Assembly: GCF_000145275.1 (NCBI RefSeq)
Contig: NC_014393.1
Coordinates: 4,340,001-4,404,000, forward strand
From: Clostridium cellulovorans 743B
GTDB lineage: Bacteria; Bacillota; Clostridia; Clostridiales; Clostridiaceae
Length of the DNA: 64,000 bases
Direction: 5' to 3'
Shown here: positions 15,501 through 23,345 of the stretch, piece after piece
How the letters are laid out: each line of letters starts with the position of its first letter
How positions within the stretch are numbered: position 1 is the first letter of the stretch
Notes under the pieces: generated by a model
What the model saw: the letters and a program-made list of their open reading frames with translations, nothing else
Database searches by the model: none
Told to the model about the DNA's origin: nothing
Made by a program: the position numbers and the translations under genes

Positions 15501-16770
15501 AATAAAAATCTCTTAACCTTTCTAAAATCTTAGGATTTTGAAGTTTACTGATTGCTTTGGCTTCAATTTGCCTTATACGTTCACGAGTTACATTCTCAAC
15601 ATGTCCTATTTCTTCGAGAGTATGGGTTCTTCCATCAATAAAACCAAATCGAAAATTTAAAATTCTAGTTTCTTTTGGAGTTAATCGTCCTTCACAAATC
15701 TCTTTAAGCTCTCTCTTTAACTCTCCTTCTTCTGCAGACTTCTCTGGTGATCGATGTTTATCATCCGGAATGAACTCTCCAAGAAAGCTCCCTTCATCAG
15801 CGCCAATTGGAATATCCAGACTCGTTAGGTTTGCAACATCCTGATATACTTGTAAATAGTTAACTTCTTCCGAAGAAATACCCAGTAAATTAGCTAGTTC
15901 TTCCTTACTAGCTACTCGCCCATTCTCATTCCAAAATTTGTTTTCAGTACTTACATATTTGATTATTTTTTCTCTCATATGAACTGGAATTCTGATTGTG
16001 GTGCTATAATCGGCGATACTTCTAGTAATGCTCTGTCTAACCCACCAAGTCGCATATGTAGAAAATTGGTTTCCCTTGCTAATATCAAATTTTTCAGCTG
16101 CCTTCATTAAACCGAGCACACCGGCTTGATACATATCACTATTATCAAAAGAAACCGTTGAAAATTGTTTATATCTTAATGCTATTTCCCATACAAGCTT
16201 CTTATTTGCATTAACAAGATTATCTAATGCCTGTTCTCTTTTTCTAAAATCTTCTTTGCTAGAATGAAGGTCAACTAGATACTCTAAATTGTGACTTTTA
16301 TCAACTACGTTTTTTAGTTTTGAGACTTCATCATTGAATGAATCATTGTCTAGAACAACATCCAATTCCTCAAAATTAAACTCGTCCAAAAAATCAAAAT
16401 CTTCAAAATTAATATCTCGGTGTACTTCATTGATAATTGTATAGCCTGAAATATTTAAACTATGTCGAATCCGCTTTTGCATATCACGATCAATCTTTTC
16501 AGTTTCGAACCATTTATTGAGCTTTGTTTCCCTTAATTCTTTATTGGGTCCAATGTACTTAAAAAGCCTACTGATTTTTTCATTAAATGCTCCTTTGGAG
16601 TGTACAATCTCAATATTCAGTGAATTTAGCTCAGTAAACACTGACTCCATCTCGCTATCTGATACTCGATATTTCTTAAATAGTTCTTCAACCTTTTCAA
16701 TATTTAACTTGCTACCAAATCGAAGGTTGTCGTTTATATAGTCAATAATAATGGACAAATTGTCACTCAC
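15487..16770 (-). CDS. Primary-type sigma-70 factor paired with the helicase
   Basis: 427 aa, GTG start at 16770 with AAGGAGG about 14 bases upstream. Residues ~5-60 look like region 1.1 of a primary sigma factor, and ~80-115 may be a second, weaker copy. Region 2 spans ~180-265 (DMYQAGVLGLMKAAEKFD, STYATWWVRQSITRSIADY). Region 3 is at ~275-330. Region 4 is at ~360-415 with an intact helix-turn-helix (HTLEEIGHVENVTRERIRQI). The 2.4 and 4.2 segments are very close to SigA, so it should read -35/-10 promoters of vegetative type. Stop and helicase start overlap. A second RpoD-like factor in accessory DNA is unusual. Confidence 0.88.
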   Translation of the reverse strand: MSDNLSIIIDYINDNLRFGSKLNIEKVEELFKKYRVSDSEMESVFTELNSLNIEIVHSKGAFNEKISRLFKYIGPNKELRETKLNKWFETEKIDRDMQKRIRHSLNISGYTIINEVHRDINFEDFDFLDEFNFEELDVVLDNDSFNDEVSKLKNVVDKSHNLEYLVDLHSSKEDFRKREQALDNLVNANKKLVWEIALRYKQFSTVSFDNSDMYQAGVLGLMKAAEKFDISKGNQFSTYATWWVRQSITRSIADYSTTIRIPVHMREKIIKYVSTENKFWNENGRVASKEELANLLGISSEEVNYLQVYQDVANLTSLDIPIGADEGSFLGEFIPDDKHRSPEKSAEEGELKRELKEICEGRLTPKETRILNFRFGFIDGRTHTLEEIGHVENVTRERIRQIEAKAISKLQNPKILERLRDFYYDRK

Positions 16771-16836
16771 GATAAATTACAACCTCCTTAAGCAATCTTT
16801 TTAAAATTAAACATAAATAATTTCACTTATAGCATA

Positions 16837-16865
16837 ATTTTACATCATAGCCTAAGACTTTTCAA
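16837..16865 (-). promoter_or_regulatory. Vegetative-type promoter for the sigma-helicase operon
   Basis: Read leftward: TTGAAA (16860-16865), 17-base spacer, TAAAAT (16837-16842). This is close to the SigA consensus and lies about 70 bases before the GTG start. The host factor could therefore read it, or the encoded SigA-like factor could read its own promoter. Confidence 0.6.
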
Positions 16866-16963
16866 TTAAACCTCTTCTAATTATAAACAGGTATAGGTTT
16901 GTTTTCCTCATAGATGAGTTTATCTACTAGAAATATATTTAATCTTTATATGTAAAATTATTT

Positions 16964-17342
16964 TTCATAATGAGTCTTACTATCTCCCTAGAAGCCTCCA
17001 TGTTTTACTTCTCCATATGGATTATAGCTATATTTATCTGTTACTTGTTCAAATATATTTGCTACTTGTGATACACAGCCTCTTCCATCATATAAATAGA
17101 AGGATGAGTCTGACCATATATGGAAGTACGATGTTAAACTATCTTCTGATATTCTATCTAAACCGTAGGTGTAGGAATTTGTACAAAATCCATGTCATCT
17201 GAGGTCATTAATACTTCTGCATTATCTAAAGATACATCATTTACATAATTGATTATCTCATAGTTTTGTGGGAACAGTAGTGGGGTTTGTTTTCCTGGAT
17301 TGCTTGGGTATTTTGATTTTTTGTACTAGCCTAAATGGTTTC
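16964..17342 (-). pseudogene. Rhs C-terminal fragment (scrap B)
   Basis: Nearly 380 bases match the full-length Rhs gene at 25195-25570, coding the stretch from KKSKYPSNPG through YEIINYVNDVS and ISEDSLTSYFHIWSDSSFYL up to the NPYGEVKHGGF region. A base is missing near 17190 compared with the intact copy, which breaks the frame, and there is no start. The scrap ends abruptly on the left next to the hairpin at 17356-17402 and on the right just before the promoter of the sigma-helicase operon. Confidence 0.88.
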
Positions 17343-17355
17343 TTTTCTTATTAAA

Positions 17356-17402
17356 AAGAAAACTCCAATAGATATTATTACATTATCTAGTGAAGCTTTC
17401 TT
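17356..17402. terminator. Cassette-end hairpin 2
   Basis: AAGAAAACTCCAATAGA (17356-17372) pairs with TCTAGTGAAGCTTTCTT (17386-17402) at 14 of 17 positions. It lies past the immunity gene that ends at 17554 and directly abuts Rhs scrap B. It is related in sequence to hairpins 1 and 3. The 17403-17553 stretch holds nothing else I can name. Confidence 0.55.
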
Positions 17403-17553
17403 ATAAATTCATAAACGTCTTAATTTATTCATTTGCTCATCATTATTATTCAAAATTTAGCAACTTCTTAAATTTGTAATACAATTAGCCTTATCCTTAG
17501 CTTACTTTATTAGATCATTTACTTTAAAGCTACCATCACTTAGTATGTTTCAG

Positions 17554-17967
17554 TTAAATTAACTTTATTTCCTCTATAGAGTATCCAAGATGACCTAAGA
17601 TATCTCTTTCAAATGCTCCATAATCTAGTTTGGCTTTTTTACTTATTTTTTTTATTGACTTCAAGATATTATCTAATATTAATTTCTTTTTCCCTTCAAT
17701 ATCAGAACTAATATATTTGTCATAATCAATATGTTTTCTTACTGAAACAAGTTGAAACTTTAAATCATATTTCACTTCTTCTTGCCATTCTCCCCTATCT
17801 ATTAAATCTTGAGGTGCTACAATTGGAGTTATTCCGATAACATTCACTATTTCACTATATTTATTATTTTTTACAAATAAGGAAATCCTCCTATACATCG
17901 AATATATTTCATCATCAACACCATAAATGTTTTTATAGTATGAAGGCGAATTAATATTTATTTCCAT
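17554..17967 (-). CDS. Immunity protein, Imm44-like
   Basis: 137 aa, ATG at 17967, 12 bases past the stop of the orphan toxin gene. The sequence (YGVDDEIYSMYRRISLFVKN, NVIGITPIVAPQDLIDRGEW, HIDYDKYISSDIEGKKKLIL) resembles the Imm44 family of polymorphic-toxin immunity proteins; this is recalled by pattern, not by search. It is small, acidic-to-neutral and cytoplasmic. By position it should neutralise the GIY-YIG/URI-like toxin encoded just upstream. The ribosome binding site is weak (AGAGAAGAG), in keeping with coupled translation. Confidence 0.7.
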   Translation of the reverse strand: MEININSPSYYKNIYGVDDEIYSMYRRISLFVKNNKYSEIVNVIGITPIVAPQDLIDRGEWQEEVKYDLKFQLVSVRKHIDYDKYISSDIEGKKKLILDNILKSIKKISKKAKLDYGAFERDILGHLGYSIEEIKLI

Positions 17968-17979
17968 AAAATCTCTTCT

Positions 17980-18489
17980 CTACCATCCATTAGGATTAAG
18001 TGGTGGGTATGTATCATATTTGTCAAAGTAATATTTATTCATATCATACTGCCAATAGTGCATATCTATCTTATTACCACTTTCCAAAACTCTCATTTCA
18101 GCATTTTTACTCTCTAGATAACTCTTAGAATACCTTGTATCTGGATATAGTGTCTCTCCAAACTTTAATATTTCACCAGTATCCTTATCTACTAATGCAT
18201 AACCATAATTAGTATTTAAATTTGATAATGAATTACCATGAATTTCATTTGTTGCATTTATATCAATACCATTTGTTTTTTTATATTTTCCCCATGCCTC
18301 GCTCATTCCCGTATTATCGTACATTCCTTTATTTGCTGACTGAAATTCATTCCAAGTCATAAACTTACCTTCAGTCACATCCACATTACACTTATCATGA
18401 ACAAATACCCCAATCTCTGAAACAAAGTATGTATGCCAATCAGCCACCTCAAAATTATATACCTTTACTGGCTTACCTAGCTTCTCCAC
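17980..18489 (-). CDS. Orphan Rhs toxin tip, GIY-YIG/URI-like nuclease
   Basis: 169 aa counted from a GTG at 18489, but the frame stays open upstream through a Hint remnant with no start codon, so it is a displaced toxin tip rather than a normal gene. Residues ~5-37 are the end of the Hint domain (EVADWHTYFVSEIGVFVHDK, then CNVDV). After a linker shared with the next orphan (MTWNEFQSANKGMYDNTGM), the toxin domain reads YGYALVDKDTGEILKFGETL, then YPDTRYSKSYL. That pattern fits GIY-YIG-type Tox-URI nucleases. Immunity is encoded 12 bases downstream. Expression would need recombination into the full-length gene or an unseen start. Confidence 0.65.
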   Translation of the reverse strand: MEKLGKPVKVYNFEVADWHTYFVSEIGVFVHDKCNVDVTEGKFMTWNEFQSANKGMYDNTGMSEAWGKYKKTNGIDINATNEIHGNSLSNLNTNYGYALVDKDTGEILKFGETLYPDTRYSKSYLESKNAEMRVLESGNKIDMHYWQYDMNKYYFDKYDTYPPLNPNGW

Positions 18490-18706
18490 TGTAACTTTGC
18501 TAACTTGAGTTATCTTACCAGAAGCTAAAAGAACCCTATCTCCTTCCTTCAGCTCCCCTGCTGGTGTCCATCCCTTATCTTCTACCCAGTCTGTAGTATC
18601 AATTTTATTACCTTCTATCTCTAGATGTACTAAAGTATCAACTTCTTTTATAAATACATTCTTTACTTCTTTATAGCCTTGTTCTTCTGTTTCAGCATTC
18701 CTAGAA
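18490..18706 (-). pseudogene. Start-less Hint fragment joined to the orphan toxin
   Basis: This in-frame upstream extension matches the Hint domain of the full-length Rhs protein, from about RNAETE to VSKVTV. Four residues are lost where the parent has ENHPFW: here the text goes from DTT straight to DWV, because 12 bases are deleted. The Hint block-B histidine (NHPF) is therefore missing, so autoprocessing should fail. Homology stops abruptly at about 18706. Confidence 0.8.
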
Positions 18707-18787
18707 TTTTACTTGAATATTATCATTTAAACTTTTTTGTGGTTAGATTATACATTTTTATGTAGCTAATTTTCCTATTAAATATTA

Positions 18788-19141
18788 TCATTCTGGTTTA
18801 TTTGCCACCTTATTTAGAATAGCGTTTCCCTTTTCATCCAATACACCTTCGATAACATTACTTATTTTGTATTTATATATTTCATCAATATATTTATTCA
18901 GTTTATCTTTATAGTCATCAACATTACCGATACTTATTCCATTCGCTGTCATCTTATCAATTATATCTAATGTTGATATTTCAACTCCAATATATGATAT
19001 AGCTCCATATAAATACGCTGCACCGCTCTTTATACCTATTAATCCACCATTATCATATGGATTCGGTACTAGAAATTCACTTGCACGTGTCTTAAAGTCA
19101 CCATAACTTATGCTTATTGGCATCTTTTTTGTTTTCTCCAC
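18788..19141 (-). CDS. Candidate immunity protein for the HNH-like toxin
   Basis: 117 aa, GTG start at 19141 with GAGGTGATC upstream, 32 bases past the HNH-like toxin stop. The sequence (MPISISYGDFKTRASEFLVP, GGLIGIKSGAAYLYGAISYI) matches no family I recognise. Size, position and tight linkage behind a toxin tip are those of immunity genes in Rhs arrays. It is cytoplasmic, with no signal or membrane segment. Hairpin or terminator sequences are not obvious in the short gap before the next Hint fragment at 18706. Confidence 0.55.
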   Translation of the reverse strand: MEKTKKMPISISYGDFKTRASEFLVPNPYDNGGLIGIKSGAAYLYGAISYIGVEISTLDIIDKMTANGISIGNVDDYKDKLNKYIDEIYKYKISNVIEGVLDEKGNAILNKVANKPE

Positions 19142-19173
19142 TACTGATCACCTCAAATACTATATTACTAACA

Positions 19174-19644
19174 TTACTGCCATGGCCTATAGAACCCTTT
19201 ACTATGATGTAGCTTATGAAAAGCCTCATCAAGTAATCTCATGTTGCTTGGAATATCTTCTCCACCAATTGATAATGGAACCTTATGGCCAACTTCGTAT
19301 CCTGGAGGAACTTTTCCTTCGCTCAACCATTGATTCATCCATTTTGGTGCCTTACCACTCGCCCCAAGTTCCTTTAAAAAGATACTTTTTGTAGTCTGGC
19401 TTCTTGTTGTTTCGTATGCAATGCCGTTTGCTTCTTTATATTTTGTCCATGCATCGCTCATTCCTGTATTATCATACATTCCTTTATTTGCTGACTGAAA
19501 TTCATTCCAAGTCATAAACTTAGCTTCAGTCACATCCACATTACACTTGTTATGAACGAATACCCCAGCCTCTGAAACAAAATATGTATGCCAATCAGCC
19601 ACCTCAAAATTATATACCTTTACTGGCTTACTTAGCTTCTCCAC
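19174..19644 (-). CDS. Orphan Rhs toxin tip, HNH-type nuclease
   Basis: 156 aa from a GTG at 19644. As in the neighbouring orphan, the frame begins inside the end of the Hint domain (SKPVKVYNFEVADWHTYFVS, HNKCNVDV). It shares the linker MTWNEFQSANKGMYDNTGM with that orphan and then diverges. The C-terminal ~75 residues carry an HNH/GH-E-type nuclease core: PPGYEVGHKVPLSIGGEDIP, then SNMRLLDEAFHKLHH. The paired histidines and asparagine are those expected of an HNH endonuclease. The putative immunity gene follows at once. There is no secretion signal or start, so it is probably silent until joined to a full Rhs carrier. Confidence 0.75.
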   Translation of the reverse strand: MEKLSKPVKVYNFEVADWHTYFVSEAGVFVHNKCNVDVTEAKFMTWNEFQSANKGMYDNTGMSDAWTKYKEANGIAYETTRSQTTKSIFLKELGASGKAPKWMNQWLSEGKVPPGYEVGHKVPLSIGGEDIPSNMRLLDEAFHKLHHSKGFYRPWQ

Positions 19645-19840
19645 TGTAACCTTGCTAACTTGAGTTATCTTACCAGAAGCTAAAAGAACCCTATCTCCTT
19701 CCTTCAGTTCCCCTGCTGGTGTCCATCCCTTATCTTCTACCCAGAATGGATGATTTTCTGTGGTATCAATTTTATTGCCTTCTATCTCTAGATAAACTAA
19801 GGTATCAACTTCTTTGTATAAATACGTTTTTTACTTCTTC
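19645..19840 (-). pseudogene. Frameshifted Hint fragment before the HNH orphan
   Basis: The bases match the second half of the parent Hint domain (DTTENHPFWVEDKGW, PAGELKEGDRVLLASGKITQ). Near 19813-19820 extra bases relative to the parent (ctttgtataaatacg against cttttataaatacatt) shift the frame. Unlike the 18490-18706 copy, the NHPFW motif is kept. Homology fades at about 19840, next to hairpin 3. Confidence 0.75.
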
Positions 19841-19857
19841 GTTTAGTAAATACCATA

Positions 19858-19914
19858 AAAAGATAAAGCTCCAATAGATACTTTTATGATCTACCAGAAC
19901 TTTATTTTTATCTT
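19858..19914. terminator. Cassette-end hairpin 3
   Basis: The left arm, AAAGATAAAGCTCCAATAGA, pairs with a right arm reading TCTACCAGAACTTTA and ending TTTTTATCTTT, with a short bulge. It sits about 90 bases past the immunity gene that ends at 20002. The CTCCAATAGA core is shared with hairpin 2 and, in part, hairpin 1. Confidence 0.5.
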
Positions 19915-20001
19915 TAATCAAGTTCAAAAGGATTTCTTACATGTTTTGTTTTACCTCTATGCTTTTCTTATATAAAATACAAAATTGGTTTATTACTTAA
20001 T

Positions 20002-20328
20002 TTACTCATCTAACATTTTGTAATTAAACCCATACCCATTATCATCAAGGAACCTTTTCAATTTCTTGAATAGCTTTTCACAATTTATTGTCAATTCATA
20101 TTTGCAATAAATCTCTATTTCTATCTTTTTACCTTTCGAAGTTGGATATGTTTGATACAATTCACCACTTTCAATAAAACTAAGATAATTATTTACTTTG
20201 TCCTGAATTAACCTTAAATGATTAATTTCATCTTCCCAATCCAATTCATCAGTAATTGTCAATGTTACATTTTTTTCTTCATTATCAGTTGATATAAAAT
20301 CTACTGTATTTATATTTTTCAATGACAT
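20002..20328 (-). CDS. DUF6572-type immunity protein
   Basis: 108 aa, ATG at 20328 with AAAGGAT upstream, 17 bases past the orphan Rhs gene stop. The sequence has the hallmarks of DUF6572 proteins (NVTLTITDELDWEDEINHLR, then KVNNYLSFIESGELYQTYP), a family often found as a single small gene behind polymorphic toxins. It is cytoplasmic and acidic. By position it should protect against the PD-(D/E)XK-like toxin just upstream. The pairing is inferred from order alone. Confidence 0.7.
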   Translation of the reverse strand: MSLKNINTVDFISTDNEEKNVTLTITDELDWEDEINHLRLIQDKVNNYLSFIESGELYQTYPTSKGKKIEIEIYCKYELTINCEKLFKKLKRFLDDNGYGFNYKMLDE

Positions 20329-20345
20329 TTTAAATTATCCTTTCT

Positions 20346-22427
20346 TTAATTATCTGGCCTAATTATTTTAACCCCAGTTGGAGGTATTTCTATACCATTT
20401 GTAAATGGCGGTTTCCCTTTTCCTACAACAACTCCCCCATCTTTTTCAATTTGAGGAAAACCTATTTTTTGATTTTTAGTAAGTGGTGCTGTACTTGATG
20501 ATTTAGCTTCTTCAATTATTATATTTCCTGTAGCCTCATCAATACTTAAAAAATCTGCTCTTACTTTAACACCTTCTTTAGTCCTAATAGTAACTTGTTC
20601 TGCCACAGTTTTACGGCCTTGGTTCTCTATGATATCTTTTTTCACACTCTCCTCAAATAATTTACCATTTTTCTTGTTCTGTGTTAAAACATCAGACTTA
20701 TCTAACTTTTTAGCAAAGAGCTGCAAATTCATTGGGAGTAACCCTTTTTCACCCTCAGGCAACATCCTAGAAGCATCAGTAACATAATCCTCAGCCTTTA
20801 CTACAATTCCACCCGGTGCAGATATAAAGTCAGGTCTAGTTAGTCCTTTATCCAGTGACTTAATTACATCTATTGCATTCTGTCCGTCTTTTACCAAGTC
20901 TATAGCTTTATCTGCTGCATTAACAACCTCAAAAGCTTTTTCCGCCTTAACTGCATACTTTCCTACCTTTGCAGCATCACCAACGAATGGTATCATCGAT
21001 GCAAAGCTTAAAGCTGCATCTACTGTGTTTCCTCTTGCTAAGGATATTAATCCATTAACACCATCTAGTACATCACCTACAACTGGCACAAACCCTGCTA
21101 TATCTAAAGCCAACTGTACTCCGTCTAGAATTTGGTCTTTGTATTCATAAGCCTTACTTAGAACATACTGAGCACCTTCACAGCCCTTCTTAACTGTCTC
21201 CATTACCGTTCTTACGACTTCATTTGGATAATTTATCGTAGAAATTATCGGCTCTGCTAGCTGTTCCACCCTCTCAATGGTGTTAGAAACAACCTCTTTA
21301 GCTTCATCAATCTTTTCCTCTGCATAGGATACAACGTTATCTACAGTTTGTTCAGCTGAATTATACCAACTACTTACTTTATCACTTACATAGTCATAAG
21401 CATTTGATACAAAATTTGTTACATAAGATAGTGCTTTAGATCCGTAATCTACTACCGTATCAATTACATCATTAACAACTTCTTTTGCCTTTGAAACTGC
21501 TTTATCAAACCAGCCTGGCCAATGCCCACTTGGATCTGTATACATCATTGGATTATTTACGGCATATGCATACCTATTTAAAGTAAGCGGCTGCATTACA
21601 TTACCTAGATAACTATCCCTTGTTAGGAATCTTCCTGTCTCTGGTTCATAGTATCTCGCTCTTAGATATTGTAGTCCACTAAGTCTATTATAATTTTCTC
21701 CGTTATATCCGTAGAAGTTTTCATAATGAGTCTTACTATCTCCCCAGAAGCCTCCATGTTTTACTTCTCCATATGGATTGTAGTTATATTTATCCGTTAC
21801 TTGTTCAAATATGTTTGCTACTTGTGCTACACTGCCTCTTCCATCATATAAATAGAAGGATGAGTCTGACCATATATGGAAATATGATGTTAAACTATCT
21901 TCTGATATTCTATCTAAACCATAAGTATATGCATTTGTATAGAATCCATGTTCATCTGAGGTCATCAATACTTCTGCATTATCCAGAGATACATCATTTA
22001 CATAGTTGATTATCTCATAGTTTTGTGGGAACAGTAGTGGGGTTTGTTTTCCTGGATTGCTTGGGTATTTTGATTTTTTGTACCAACCTAAATGGTTACC
22101 GTTGTTGTCTTCATTATCATGCCCATAACCATTATTTTTGCCATATCCCTCATTTTCTTCATTACCATTGTTGCTGTCGCCACTTTGTCCACTTTTATAG
22201 CTGATGCTCTTATTTTTCTGAATTTCATTGTTACTATCAACTACGCTATAGCTTTCATGGGACTTATCATTACTTGTGCTTTTGTTTCCAATACTATTGT
22301 CACTAATTACACTATTTCCATTGCTGTTATTACTAGATTCATTACTATCGCCACTATTTTCTTTGTTAATTTCGTTGGGGTCTACTTTATCTTCTCCAGC
22401 TACAGTATCAGATTTTTCTCCTGACAA
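20346..22427 (-). CDS. Orphan Rhs C-terminus with PD-(D/E)XK-like toxin
   Basis: 693 aa from a TTG at 22427. This is a displaced copy of the last third of the full-length Rhs protein: a Ser/Asn-rich linker, the Rhs core signature (LQYLRARYYEPETGRFLTRD, ~res 255), an alanine-rich helical pretoxin with VPVVGDVLDGVNG (~res 440), and the SRMLPEGEKG motif. There it leaves the parent, which continues into a Hint domain, and instead reads MNLQLFAKK and a ~110-aa toxin. RADFLSIDEATGNIIIEEAK gives the D...ExK spacing of restriction-endonuclease-like nucleases. No signal peptide or YD-repeat barrel is present. It is followed by a DUF6572 immunity gene. Confidence 0.8.
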   Translation of the reverse strand: MSGEKSDTVAGEDKVDPNEINKENSGDSNESSNNSNGNSVISDNSIGNKSTSNDKSHESYSVVDSNNEIQKNKSISYKSGQSGDSNNGNEENEGYGKNNGYGHDNEDNNGNHLGWYKKSKYPSNPGKQTPLLFPQNYEIINYVNDVSLDNAEVLMTSDEHGFYTNAYTYGLDRISEDSLTSYFHIWSDSSFYLYDGRGSVAQVANIFEQVTDKYNYNPYGEVKHGGFWGDSKTHYENFYGYNGENYNRLSGLQYLRARYYEPETGRFLTRDSYLGNVMQPLTLNRYAYAVNNPMMYTDPSGHWPGWFDKAVSKAKEVVNDVIDTVVDYGSKALSYVTNFVSNAYDYVSDKVSSWYNSAEQTVDNVVSYAEEKIDEAKEVVSNTIERVEQLAEPIISTINYPNEVVRTVMETVKKGCEGAQYVLSKAYEYKDQILDGVQLALDIAGFVPVVGDVLDGVNGLISLARGNTVDAALSFASMIPFVGDAAKVGKYAVKAEKAFEVVNAADKAIDLVKDGQNAIDVIKSLDKGLTRPDFISAPGGIVVKAEDYVTDASRMLPEGEKGLLPMNLQLFAKKLDKSDVLTQNKKNGKLFEESVKKDIIENQGRKTVAEQVTIRTKEGVKVRADFLSIDEATGNIIIEEAKSSSTAPLTKNQKIGFPQIEKDGGVVVGKGKPPFTNGIEIPPTGVKIIRPDN

Positions 22428-22551
22428 AGCCCCAGCGGCAGCTTCCTTGTTGTCCTTTGACTTTCCAAAGAGTCCTTTGAAGAAATTCTTTATACAATTT
22501 GCTGCTTTTTTAATGGCATTTCCTATTTTCTTAAAACAGTTTGCTACAAGA
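22428..22551 (-). pseudogene. Start-less 5' extension of the orphan Rhs fragment
   Basis: The frame stays open upstream of the TTG through ANCFKKIGNAIKKAANCIKN, matching the parent at about 25900-26000, and stops near 22575. No ATG, GTG or TTG precedes 22427 in frame, so the fragment has no natural start. The recombination edge lies at about 22551. The remainder up to 22716 is AT-rich with nothing recognisable. Confidence 0.7.
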
Positions 22552-22716
22552 ATTAAGTTTTTAATGGTAAGTTAGTAACTATGCTGAACTCACTTTATCT
22601 TTAAATATTTACATAATAATTAAATAACCACACATATCAAATTATAAATAAAAAAATACCCAGTAAATCTTTTTTATGATTATACCAGGTTAAACAAGTA
22701 TTACCTTGTTATAGTT

Positions 22717-23331
22717 TTAATTAAATTTAAGCAACTTAGGATTTATTATCAATTCTTTTTCAACTTGCAAAGCAATTCCCGTCATTGTTGTAATTCCATA
22801 AACACCGAGAATTTTAGGTTTACCTTCCAACAATCTTCCATCTTCTTTGCAATACCAATTTGAATTAATTCCAATCCTATAAAATCCATAATCCAAATTT
22901 TCTTCATATTCAGATATCCCAACATTACCTACAGTATAAAATAAACCTTTGTTCCAATAACTTATATCCACAATAGCTGGCCTTATTAATAGTTGTGAAT
23001 AATTAGGGTTATAATCACCTATATCAAGTTTAGTAGTTTTATTATTAAAAATAAATATAACATTTTTTCCCTGTACAAAAGTATCATGTTCGATATGATC
23101 TATATTTGTCTTTAGAACCTTACCATAAAAAAAGATGTTCTCTCTAGGACTTAAAACAAAAATGTCTCCCACTTTCAACTCTTTTTTTGTTTTTTTTATT
23201 AATCGTAATTGATAATCCTTAGGTTTCATTTGATCTAAAGCATCTAATTTTTGTCTTATCTCTACTATTTGCTCAGAATATCTTTTTTTCCATTCACTTG
23301 ATATTGGATTTTCATTGGCTTTATTAATCAT
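22717..23331 (-). CDS. Immunity protein, Imm26-like
   Basis: 204 aa, ATG at 23331 behind GAGGAATAC, 14 bases after the full-length Rhs stop, so translation is probably coupled. The central KKELKVGDIFVLSPRENIFF and YGKVLKTNIDHIEHD segment resembles Imm26 proteins, whose core starts with a G-D-x-F/V motif; this is a pattern-based call. The N-terminal ~45 residues are a charged helix (EWKKRYSEQIVEIRQKLDAL). It is cytoplasmic. By position it is the cognate protector against the GIY-YIG-like toxin at the Rhs C-terminus. Confidence 0.7.
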   Translation of the reverse strand: MINKANENPISSEWKKRYSEQIVEIRQKLDALDQMKPKDYQLRLIKKTKKELKVGDIFVLSPRENIFFYGKVLKTNIDHIEHDTFVQGKNVIFIFNNKTTKLDIGDYNPNYSQLLIRPAIVDISYWNKGLFYTVGNVGISEYEENLDYGFYRIGINSNWYCKEDGRLLEGKPKILGVYGITTMTGIALQVEKELIINPKLLKFN

Positions 23332-23345
23332 ATGTATTCCTCTTT

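Noticed and set aside
17017..17202. Rightward small open frame over Rhs scrap B
   Set aside because: The same frame recurs opposite every Rhs copy (for example 21773 and 25247), so it is an image of the Rhs reading frame.
22092..22575. Rightward hydrophobic open frames of 99-110 codons opposite the orphan Rhs gene
   Set aside because: They are opposite-strand images of a Ser/Asn-rich low-complexity linker; the same artefact occurs opposite the parent gene at 25499-25998.
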